In this document: piece after piece, positions 1 through 5,466 of the stretch
Layout: the number at the start of each line of letters is the position of its first letter
How positions within the stretch are numbered: position 1 is the first letter of the stretch
Position numbers and translations under genes: made by a program
The notes under the pieces: generated by a model
Database searches by the model: none
Seen by the model: only the letters and a program-made list of their open reading frames with translations
What the model was told of the DNA's origin: nothing
Assembly (NCBI GenBank): GCA_030765245.1
Contig: JAVCCX010000140.1
Span: 1-6,615, forward strand
Reading direction: 5' to 3'
Length of the DNA stretch: 6,615 bases
DNA from: Candidatus Zophobacter franzmannii
GTDB lineage: Bacteria > Cloacimonadota > Cloacimonadia > Cloacimonadales > JAFGVF01

Positions 1-1121
1 TGGGTGATTTCTTCAGTAAATCAGAGTCCACAAGTAGAAATGATACTGTTGGAGATGTATCATATCGAATAAAGATGGATTTAAACCAGCATTTCAAGCA
101 ATTTGCAAATATATTCCGTCGTAATTTAACGCTAAAGTTTAGAAATAAGACTAACTTGATGATTACATTTTTACAAGCACCTATCCTAGCCTTAGTTGTC
201 AGTTTTATCTTGCGTTTAGCTCCATTGACCGGCAGTTACAGCTATTACAACAATGTTAATATCGGGATATTCAACTTTGTCTCAATCATCATCTTCATAT
301 TCTTTGGACTATCGAATAGTTTGGAGGACATAGCATCTGAAAGACGAATGTTGAAGCGGGAGAAGAGACTGAGTATGAAAGTAAGTTACTATACTATTTC
401 AAAGATAGTAACACTTGGACTTTTTACAGGGGTACAAGTCTTTCTCTATCTGATGATTTCAAGCATTATCCTACAAGCACATGGGACTTTCTTTATCTCC
501 TTTATCTTTCTCTTACTTTCCGGAGCAAGTGGATTTTCGTTTGGTCTCTTGATTTCCTGTTATTTAAATGACAGTAAATCAATAATCAATATTTTGCCCC
601 TAATCTTGATACCGCAAATCATCTTTGCAGGTGCTATAATTGAATACGAAAAAATGAACCGTAGTATCACTATCTCAAAACAAAACCCAATCCCGGAAGT
701 AGTACAGCTAATGCCTTCTCGCTGGTTGTTCGAAGGACTGATTACAGGCGTAGTAGAAAGGAATACATACAACCGTTCTCTCACAAAGCTTGCTGATGAG
801 GGACGGGACTTAGTAAAACAATTGCATTCCGGTTATTTGAATAATAAGATGTATAAAGAGAAACTGTACAAGAACTATGACAAAAAGGCATTCGTTGCCA
901 AGAAGTATCCTCGTGAAAGATACACGAATAGAAGCTTAGAACTTTCAGTTCGATTAATGGATGGCAAGTTTATGAATACAGAGTCCAATGTGTTTTTAGC
1001 TTCCTATAAGAAGTTATTTAACTTGACATTCAGAACCTATAATTTCAACTTAATTATCATTATGTTGTATATAGGAATTGTAAATTTCCTAACCTTGATT
1101 AAACTTAAATATTATAAATAA
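1..1121 (+). CDS. ABCG-like (ABC-2 type) exporter, membrane domain; 5'-partial, probably the C-terminal half of an ATPase-permease fusion
   Basis: This is the membrane half of an ABC exporter in the inner membrane; its substrate is unknown. The frame is open from base 3, giving 24 polar linker-like codons before the first ATG at 75. That ATG has no Shine-Dalgarno sequence, so the true start probably lies upstream, in or before an ATPase domain. Counting from the ATG, six hydrophobic segments lie near residues 28-49, 64-79, 109-134, 138-163, 170-191 and 323-344. The cytoplasmic stretch S88-K110 (SERRMLKREKR, then Y-x-x-SK) and the PSRWLFEGL motif near 214-222 are typical of ABCG/ABC2_membrane proteins. 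A charged loop of about 130 residues between segments 5 and 6 should face outward. From memory it resembles large Bacteroidota ABC fusions. A stand-alone permease starting at 75 is the less likely alternative. The lipoprotein gene follows after 18 bases. Confidence 0.8.
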   Translation, partial: GDFFSKSESTSRNDTVGDVSYRIKMDLNQHFKQFANIFRRNLTLKFRNKTNLMITFLQAPILALVVSFILRLAPLTGSYSYYNNVNIGIFNFVSIIIFIFFGLSNSLEDIASERRMLKREKRLSMKVSYYTISKIVTLGLFTGVQVFLYLMISSIILQAHGTFFISFIFLLLSGASGFSFGLLISCYLNDSKSIINILPLILIPQIIFAGAIIEYEKMNRSITISKQNPIPEVVQLMPSRWLFEGLITGVVERNTYNRSLTKLADEGRDLVKQLHSGYLNNKMYKEKLYKNYDKKAFVAKKYPRERYTNRSLELSVRLMDGKFMNTESNVFLASYKKLFNLTFRTYNFNLIIIMLYIGIVNFLTLIKLKYYK

Positions 1122-1126
1122 CTTAC

Positions 1127-1134
1127 AAAGGGGA
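1127..1134 (+). promoter_or_regulatory. Ribosome binding site of the lipoprotein gene
   Basis: AAAGGGGA lies between the exporter stop codon and the lipoprotein ATG, with 6 bases between the last G and the ATG. It is the strongest Shine-Dalgarno match in the window and fixes the start at 1140. It suggests the lipoprotein is translated efficiently on its own rather than by read-through from the exporter. Confidence 0.8.
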
Positions 1135-1139
1135 ATCTG

Positions 1140-1934
1140 ATGAAGAAGATTATTATCTGGTCAGTACTAATTGCTCTCTTAACTGTTTCTGTCTTAGGAT
1201 GTACTAAGAAAGAGCAACCAAAACAAACTCAAAAAGAGCAAGTGGAGTGGAGAAATTTCCCACTTCCAAGTTTCAAAGAACTATTCACAAAACTTGATTA
1301 TCTTAAGGATGCAGATTACACTAAGTCACTTCCAAAAGAGATATATACAGTAGAACCTACTGTATATCAAGCTTCTTTTGCACTCGGTGTTCTTACGGCT
1401 GACGCTATTCTAAGTGTTCAAGCTAAGAATAAAACTAACCTCATCGATATCTCACAGAAGATGATTGAATATTCCAACCTTGTTGGAATTGATGAGCAAG
1501 TTCTCAAACTTGCTGATGAGCTTAAAAACTATATTGAGAAAGAGGCATGGACAATGCTTGAGGAATCACTTGATAAGTATCATCGTGATGTCCAGAGTGG
1601 TCTCTGGAAAGCAAAAAGATATGATGTGTTTACTCTCATGCAGCTTGGGGGCTGGATGGAAGGTCTTAACCGTATTTCCTATCTTGTTAATAACAACTAT
1701 AAGGCAGATTACACTTCCGTTGTTAACGAGCGTGGTCTCCTGAACTCCTTAATTCAGAATATGCAACTTATAGACAATAAAAAGATTACAGAAGCTGATT
1801 ACTATAAAGTTGCTTTCACTAATATCGGGCAAATCAAATCGGTTATTTACAATACGGAAGACTCCAAATACACTAAAGAACAGTTGATGAGTTTAGAAAA
1901 ACTTACCGGTGAGATCCTCAAAGCTGTTAAATAG
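1140..1934 (+). CDS. Helical lipoprotein of unknown function, paired with an ABC exporter
   Basis: I do not recognise a named family with confidence. Residues 1-20 form a classic lipoprotein signal peptide: MKK, a hydrophobic core, then the lipobox VLGC with C21 as the predicted lipidated residue. C21 is followed by Thr-Lys rather than Asp; under the E. coli Lol rule this would favour the outer membrane, but the rule may not hold here. A polar linker (about 22-36, rich in K, Q and E) leads into a mostly helical body with no further membrane segment. Recognisable stretches are ALGVLTADA (81-89), LADELKNYIEKE (124-135) and GGWMEGL (170-176). From memory this layout resembles uncharacterised Bacteroidota proteins with LGVYGAD- and AGGWIEGL-like motifs; this is unverified. 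It shares an operon with the exporter upstream and is closed by a terminator just downstream. A perfect 11-bp inverted repeat lies within the gene at 1343-1367. Confidence 0.85.
   Translation: MKKIIIWSVLIALLTVSVLGCTKKEQPKQTQKEQVEWRNFPLPSFKELFTKLDYLKDADYTKSLPKEIYTVEPTVYQASFALGVLTADAILSVQAKNKTNLIDISQKMIEYSNLVGIDEQVLKLADELKNYIEKEAWTMLEESLDKYHRDVQSGLWKAKRYDVFTLMQLGGWMEGLNRISYLVNNNYKADYTSVVNERGLLNSLIQNMQLIDNKKITEADYYKVAFTNIGQIKSVIYNTEDSKYTKEQLMSLEKLTGEILKAVK
1343..1367 (+). repeat. Perfect 11-bp inverted repeat inside the lipoprotein gene
   Basis: ATATACAGTAG (1343-1353) and CTACTGTATAT (1357-1367) are exact reverse complements separated by AAC. As RNA this would be an 11-bp hairpin with a 3-base loop, about 200 bases into the coding region, covering roughly codons 68-76 (IYTVEPTVY). 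A second, shorter coding palindrome, ATTCCAA/TTGGAAT with a 5-base loop, lies at 1471-1489. Both arms are seen directly; any function is unknown. Confidence 0.7.
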
Positions 1935-1951
1935 AAGAGATTTAGATATAT

Positions 1952-1984
1952 AAACCCCCTTCATATCGGAGGGGGTTTTCTTTT
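1952..1984 (+). terminator. Rho-independent terminator after the lipoprotein gene
   Basis: AAACCCCCT (1952-1960) pairs perfectly with AGGGGGTTT (1970-1978) around a 9-base loop. The stem is followed by T, C and TTTT (1979-1984). It begins 17 bases after the lipoprotein stop codon and closes the exporter-lipoprotein operon. The A-tract on the left arm could let it work weakly in the other direction, but no minus-strand gene is seen to need it. Confidence 0.9.
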
Positions 1985-2058
1985 GCAAAATAGAGATATA
2001 TGTGTAGGTCTTAGTAGGGGAATAATACATTATGCTCTCTTAAATCTAACTAGAAAAT

Positions 2059-2109
2059 GCTTGTCGTACCTCAATCATCCAACCTTCGCTAAACCCTCGG
2101 ATGACAAGC
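2059..2109. repeat. Imperfect inverted repeat / stem-loop
   Basis: GCTTGTC (2059-2065) is the exact reverse complement of GACAAGC (2103-2109). The next two bases also pair if a G-U wobble is allowed, and CC/GG continues the stem after one bulged A. The loop is about 28 bases. Within it TCATCC (2075-2080) could instead pair with GGATGA (2099-2104), so two mutually exclusive folds are possible. Confidence 0.45.
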
Positions 2110-2117
2110 CTGATTGC

Positions 2118-2135
2118 GTCTTACTGTCTTACTGT
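2118..2135. repeat. Short tandem repeat of GTCTTACT
   Basis: GTCTTACT occurs twice in immediate tandem (2118-2133), followed by GT, giving 2.25 copies of an 8-base unit. It lies between the first stem-loop and the first compact hairpin. It could be a trace of slippage or a small target duplication; two copies are too few to say more. Confidence 0.4.
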
Positions 2136-2137
2136 AC

Positions 2138-2156
2138 AACGACTTTGCAAGTCGTT
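2138..2156. repeat. Perfect short hairpin, REP-like
   Basis: AACGACTT (2138-2145) and AAGTCGTT (2149-2156) are perfect reverse complements around a TGC loop, an 8-bp stem. No T-run of terminator type follows. It lies 14 bases from a second compact perfect hairpin (2171-2187), an arrangement like paired repetitive extragenic palindromes. Whether it repeats elsewhere in the genome cannot be seen here. Confidence 0.55.
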
Positions 2157-2170
2157 TCATAATCTGGTAT

Positions 2171-2187
2171 GCGGACATCCTGTCCGC
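2171..2187. repeat. Perfect GC-rich short hairpin, REP-like
   Basis: GCGGACA (2171-2177) and TGTCCGC (2181-2187) pair perfectly around the loop TCC. This is the most GC-rich stem in an AT-rich region and is not followed by a T-tract, so a terminator role is weaker than a repeat-element role. Its base composition differs clearly from its flanks, which suggests an inserted element. Confidence 0.55.
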
Positions 2188-2228
2188 TTATTAATCTGCA
2201 ATATTTTACTACCCCAATTCAATTAACT

Positions 2229-2340
2229 CATATCAGATATAGACAACGCACTTCCAATCTACATTCCTCTTGCCCCATGAGAAAAGGGGAAGGCAGGTGG
2301 CTGAGAAGGTCGGTTTAAGTGCGTTGCTTGTTTTGATATG
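2229..2340. repeat. Fold-back (MITE-like) element with nested inverted repeats
   Basis: CAACGCACTT (2244-2253) and AAGTGCGTTG (2317-2326) are perfect 10-base reverse complements. Further out, CATATC (2229-2234) pairs with GATATG (2335-2340), at nearly equal distance on each side (9 and 8 bases). Inside, CTT-G-CCCC (2269-2276) pairs with GGGGAAG (2286-2292) around a 9-base loop, with one bulged G. These nested arms give a symmetrical element of about 110 bases with no coding capacity. No clear target-site duplication is visible. It could be a non-autonomous mobile element remnant or a structured RNA; the sequence alone does not decide. Confidence 0.5.
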
Positions 2341-2488
2341 GGGTTATTAAAGCCTTGCTATATAGGTTACTTGAAATATTGCGAAAATCATTTGACATCG
2401 AGATAAATATTTTTCTTAACCATTTAAAGGTCAGAGTCCATTTCGAAGTCAGTGGAATAGTTGCAGAATAGCTTTTCCATTTAAAAAA

Positions 2489-2518
2489 TTGACAGATATA
2501 AGAGAGGAAGATTAGTAA
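2489..2518 (+). promoter_or_regulatory. Candidate promoter of the ABC-YihY-purH operon
   Basis: TTGACA (2489-2494) is a perfect sigma-70-type -35 box. An 18-base gap leads to TAGTAA (2513-2518), a poor -10 match (3 of 6 bases). The position, about 30-57 bases before the first gene of the operon, is right. The -10 assignment is weak, and another TTGACA at 2392-2397 has no better partner. Confidence 0.4.
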
Positions 2519-2528
2519 CAATACTAAT
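2511..2528. promoter_or_regulatory. Candidate operator: 18-base perfect dyad before the second operon
   Basis: ATTAGTA (2511-2517) and TACTAAT (2522-2528) are exact reverse complements separated by ACAA. The dyad covers the expected -10/start region downstream of TTGACA and ends 17 bases before the ATG of the ABC ATPase gene. This size and position fit the binding site of a dimeric repressor that would block the promoter. No regulator gene is present in the window. Confidence 0.4.
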
Positions 2529-2545
2529 AACAAAAGAGAAGATAC

Positions 2546-3226
2546 ATGGATATCATCAAAACAATATCACTTACTAAAGATTATAATATGGGTAAAGTTA
2601 CCGTGAATGCCTTGAAGGGACTCGACTTCTCGATTAAGAAGGGTGAGTTTGTTGCCATTATGGGACCTTCAGGTTCTGGTAAGAGTACTCTCATGCATAT
2701 ATTGGGTTGCTTGGACACTCCAACAAATGGTGAATACCACCTCGATGACACTCAGGTCAGCAAGTTCAAGAAAAGAGAATTAGCTGCAATTCGTAATGAT
2801 AAGATTGGGTTCATTTTTCAGACCTTTAACCTTTTACCTCATCTCAATGTTTTAAAGAATGTTGAGCTTCCCCTTATGTATGCCGGGTTGAGTGCCAGAA
2901 AGCGCAAAAAGATTGCCCTTGAAGTACTCGATAGTGTCGGGCTCGGCGATAGAACTAAGCATAAACCGGGTGAATTATCCGGTGGACAGAGACAGAGAGT
3001 TGCGATTGCAAGAGCAATTGTTAATAATCCGGCGATTATACTTGCAGATGAACCTACAGGTAATCTTGATAGTCAGTCCGGTGGAGATATCCTAGAGATA
3101 TTCAACACACTTCATTCTCAGGGACATACCGTAGTTATGGTTACACATGACCGTCTTGTTGCTGAAAAAGCAGACAGAATTATCACAATTAAAGATGGGT
3201 TGATTGAAAATGGCACTCTCACTTAG
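2546..3226 (+). CDS. ABC transporter ATP-binding protein, LolD/MacB type
   Basis: This cytoplasmic ATPase powers the permease encoded next. All nucleotide-binding motifs are present in the 226 residues: Walker A GPSGSGKST (40-48), Q-loop at Q92 (FQTFNLLP), signature LSGGQ (144-148), Walker B ILADEP with D168 and E169, D-loop around 172-175, and H-loop H201. The length and the FQTFNLLP and ADEPTGNLD stretches place it in the LolD/MacB/FtsE subgroup, whose members move lipoproteins, peptides or drugs out of the inner membrane rather than importing nutrients. The ATG at 2546 is preceded by AGAGAAG at a 4-base distance. It is the first gene of its operon, behind a candidate promoter and dyad, and its end overlaps the permease gene. 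ATPase and permease are separate genes here, whereas E. coli MacB is one fused protein. Subgroup is confident; substrate is not. Confidence 0.93.
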   Translation: MDIIKTISLTKDYNMGKVTVNALKGLDFSIKKGEFVAIMGPSGSGKSTLMHILGCLDTPTNGEYHLDDTQVSKFKKRELAAIRNDKIGFIFQTFNLLPHLNVLKNVELPLMYAGLSARKRKKIALEVLDSVGLGDRTKHKPGELSGGQRQRVAIARAIVNNPAIILADEPTGNLDSQSGGDILEIFNTLHSQGHTVVMVTHDRLVAEKADRIITIKDGLIENGTLT

Positions 3227-4439
3227 TCAATCAATTGTCGTTGGTCTTGCTGACTTCTGGTCACGAAAGGTTAGAAGTCTAATTACCATCTTTGGTATCA
3301 TTCTTGGCATTATGTCTATAATCGTAGTGTTAGCTCTTGTAAATGGGGTTAAAGAGATGTCCATGGAATGGATGATGCAATCAGGTGGTCTCAGTAAAAT
3401 CAATATAAGAGGGAACTGGGAGTACGAAGATAGAAAAGCAGATAAAAGCCTAAGTTTAAAGCAAGTTAACTATATAAAAGACGTTTGTCCTGAGGCTGTT
3501 GCCTTTAATCCACAAAGCAATATTTGGGCTAAATTATCGTATGGCAGCAAGAAGGAACAACAGCTCATTGTTGGAGCATATCCCGATTATCAGATAGCTG
3601 AAACCTGGACAACTCAACAAGGTAGATTTATCACTGATACTGACATCAGGAACAAGAGTAATGTGATTGTTCTCGGTACGACTATTAAGAAATCCTTGTT
3701 TGGTAATGAGGATGCTATTGGTAAGTTGGTTGGGATGAATGGGAAGAAGTATCAGGTTGTAGGGGTGATGAAATATCGCTATATGAAGAATCGATGGGCT
3801 AGTGAAGGCCAGAGTGATAATGCAATGGAGTGGAAGAATAAGAACAGTTTCATACCTCTTTCAACAATGCTAATTAAAGAAAAAGCGGATGATAGAATTT
3901 GGGATTTCAGTGTAACTGCGTCTTCCCCTGAAACATCGGTTGAACTTAAAGAAAAAATAAGTAACATAATTCTCAATTTCAAGCGTGGGAAACCACTAAT
4001 GCGTGTTACTTCAAACTATGAAGAATCAAACCAATCAGATGATAATTTCAAAATGATGACAATGATATTCTTCCTAGTTGCTGCAATTTCACTGCTTGTA
4101 GGTGGCATCGTTATTATGAACATTATGCTTGCAACTATCCAGGAAAGAACTCGCGAGATTGGTGTTAGACTATCGGTTGGAGCTCGCAGATTTGACATAT
4201 TCCTCCAATTCCTAATCCAAACCGTGATTATTACAACCATTGGTGGTATATTAGGTGTTGTATTCGGATTATCCATTTTAGAATTGGTAGGAAAGTTTCT
4301 TCAGATGAAAGCGGTTGCATCAGAACAAATGGTCTTAACTGCTATCTTAGTTTCAGTAGGAATTGGTCTGATCTTTGGTATCTTCCCGGCTGTTCGGGCA
4401 AGTAATTTAGACCCTGTCGAGGCTCTGCGTTATGAGTAA
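3210..4439 (+). CDS. MacB/FtsX-family ABC permease
   Basis: This inner-membrane permease partners the ATPase upstream. The layout is that of MacB: one membrane segment near residues 22-46, a large periplasmic domain (about 48-283, MacB_PCD type), then three membrane segments near 285-308, 333-356 and 376-396. The FtsX-domain signature is clear: GGIVIMNIMLATIQERTREIGVR, followed by SVGAR, just after segment 2; the C-terminus AVRASNLDPVEALRYE is also typical. Substrates cannot be read from sequence; family members export macrolides, peptides, enterotoxin or lipoproteins. I chose ATG 3210 (409 residues, overlapping the ATPase gene by 17 bases). A TTG two codons earlier, at 3204, is possible, and neither has a strong ribosome site, which fits translational coupling. 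No MacA/HlyD-type adaptor is adjacent within the window. The stop codon overlaps the start of the YihY gene (ATGAGTAA). Confidence 0.9.
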   Translation: MALSLSQSIVVGLADFWSRKVRSLITIFGIILGIMSIIVVLALVNGVKEMSMEWMMQSGGLSKINIRGNWEYEDRKADKSLSLKQVNYIKDVCPEAVAFNPQSNIWAKLSYGSKKEQQLIVGAYPDYQIAETWTTQQGRFITDTDIRNKSNVIVLGTTIKKSLFGNEDAIGKLVGMNGKKYQVVGVMKYRYMKNRWASEGQSDNAMEWKNKNSFIPLSTMLIKEKADDRIWDFSVTASSPETSVELKEKISNIILNFKRGKPLMRVTSNYEESNQSDDNFKMMTMIFFLVAAISLLVGGIVIMNIMLATIQERTREIGVRLSVGARRFDIFLQFLIQTVIITTIGGILGVVFGLSILELVGKFLQMKAVASEQMVLTAILVSVGIGLIFGIFPAVRASNLDPVEALRYE

Positions 4440-5466
4440 TCCCGGTAGTAATTTCTTCACAGATTGTAAGAACTTTGTTAAAGATAAGAGTTATCGTGTC
4501 AGATGTAGGCAGGCTACTTTCGGTTTTCTCAAGTTATTCTGGGAGCGTATTGTCGAGGATAAAGTATTAACTGAGGCTTCTGCCCTGAGTTATATCACTT
4601 TCCTTGGTTTTGTCCCGTTTATTCTATTCATTGTATTAATGCTACCTGATCTGCCTTTCTTTAACTTTAATGAAGTATTAGATTCTTTCCTGAAGAACTT
4701 CTTTCTACCACAATCTGCAGAGACTATTGCAGTTTATGTGAAACAGTTACTCGCAAAAACAACTTCCTTTAGTCTTTTCAACTTTATTCTGTTCATTATC
4801 ACATCTTACTCTATGTTTAATGGGATTAATACTGTCTTTGACCGAATATTGCGGATTAAGGAAGTAAAGAGTTCGAGTTTTATCTTTAACTTATTGAAGT
4901 TCTTTGGTACTATCTTTTTTGGTTTCCTCGTGATACTAATCCTTTTCGCTGCCATATCAGCTCCGTTCTGGAACAACTTTACCGATAACTTTATGATTAG
5001 GCAGATTACTACATACATTTATCCGTTATTGATTGAGTTTTTACTTGTAGTCTTTCTGTACTTTTTTGTGCCAACAGGCGATATAAGGCTTAAGTCAATT
5101 GTTAAATCAGCTATAGTTACCGCATTTGTCTGGTTCTTAGTTAAATTTGGATTTGATTGGTATATCAGAAACCTGACAAATATTGAGCTTTCGTATGGTG
5201 TTTTAGCCTCTGTACCGATTTTCCTTTTATGGGTATATATAAATTGGTTCATTATACTCAGTGGTATTGTCCTTGTTTCGATCATGGAGCACATGCCATC
5301 TACAAAGGTTTGTGATGATTTTGAAATGGCATCAATAGAAATAAAAGTGCCAGTGAAGAAGAACACTTTTTCTACACTGAATAAGCATTATAAGAAGCAA
5401 GAGATGATTAAATTAATAAAGGAATTGATAAAAGAGGATGAAAACGATAAAAAGAGCACTGATTAG
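4432..5466 (+). CDS. YihY/BrkB-family inner membrane protein
   Basis: The protein belongs to the YihY/virulence factor BrkB family, once misnamed ribonuclease BN; its molecular role is not established. In 344 residues I see about six membrane segments, near 51-71, 113-130, 156-177, 195-213, 225-244 and 258-285. Family hallmarks are ASALSYITFLGFVPF (49-63), LYFFVPTG (209-216), the FGFDWYIRN/YGVLASVPIFLLWVYINW stretch (239-272) and the closing EHMP (286-289). A charged tail of about 55 residues, rich in Lys and Glu, follows the last segment. The N-terminal 40 residues are polar and basic. The start overlaps the permease stop by 8 bases (ATGAGTAA), with CGAGG nine bases upstream as ribosome site. 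Coupling to a MacB-like exporter suggests an envelope role but does not prove one. The end overlaps purH by 29 bases. Confidence 0.9.
   Translation: MSNPGSNFFTDCKNFVKDKSYRVRCRQATFGFLKLFWERIVEDKVLTEASALSYITFLGFVPFILFIVLMLPDLPFFNFNEVLDSFLKNFFLPQSAETIAVYVKQLLAKTTSFSLFNFILFIITSYSMFNGINTVFDRILRIKEVKSSSFIFNLLKFFGTIFFGFLVILILFAAISAPFWNNFTDNFMIRQITTYIYPLLIEFLLVVFLYFFVPTGDIRLKSIVKSAIVTAFVWFLVKFGFDWYIRNLTNIELSYGVLASVPIFLLWVYINWFIILSGIVLVSIMEHMPSTKVCDDFEMASIEIKVPVKKNTFSTLNKHYKKQEMIKLIKELIKEDENDKKSTD

Larger units (their letters stand above)
1986..2545. other. Gene-free intergenic region rich in inverted repeats
   Basis: I see no credible coding sequence in this 560-base gap between the two operons. The only longer open frame is a 72-codon minus-strand frame at 2315-2533, which overlaps the fold-back repeat, the promoter candidate and the dyad and lacks support. 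From left to right the gap holds a 51-base stem-loop, a short tandem repeat, two perfect hairpins with 3-base loops, a roughly 110-base fold-back element, about 150 bases where I see nothing definite (2341-2488), then the promoter and dyad of the next operon. The density of palindromes suggests an accumulation site for small intergenic repeat elements. Confidence 0.6.

Noticed and set aside
75..77. ATG at 75 as the true start of the exporter permease
   Set aside because: No ribosome binding site precedes it and the same frame is open to the window edge, so an upstream start is more likely.
2171..2187. GC-rich hairpin as a transcription terminator
   Set aside because: It is not followed by a T-run and a strong terminator already lies at 1952-1984.
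2392..2397. Second TTGACA as a -35 box
   Set aside because: No acceptable -10 hexamer lies 16-18 bases downstream.
2431..2440. TCAGAGTCCA, identical to bases 21-30
   Set aside because: A 10-base match between two distant sites is within chance expectation and the flanks do not match.
2315..2533. 72-codon minus-strand open frame in the intergenic region
   Set aside because: It has a hydrophobic start but no recognisable family and overlaps the fold-back arm, the candidate promoter and the dyad; random AT-rich sequence explains it.
1986..2545. tRNA, CRISPR array or small-RNA gene in the gap
   Set aside because: No cloverleaf, no regularly spaced direct repeats and no promoter-terminator pair around a compact transcript could be found.
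4016..4276. 86-codon minus-strand open frame opposite the permease gene
   Set aside because: It is antisense to the FtsX domain, whose motifs are intact on the plus strand.
5019..5366. 115-codon minus-strand open frame opposite the YihY gene
   Set aside because: It lies wholly within the clearly coding YihY gene and shows no family features; it is a shadow frame.
4432..5466. Ribonuclease BN annotation for the YihY-family protein
   Set aside because: The RNase BN name for this family is a historical error; the protein is an integral membrane protein without nuclease motifs.
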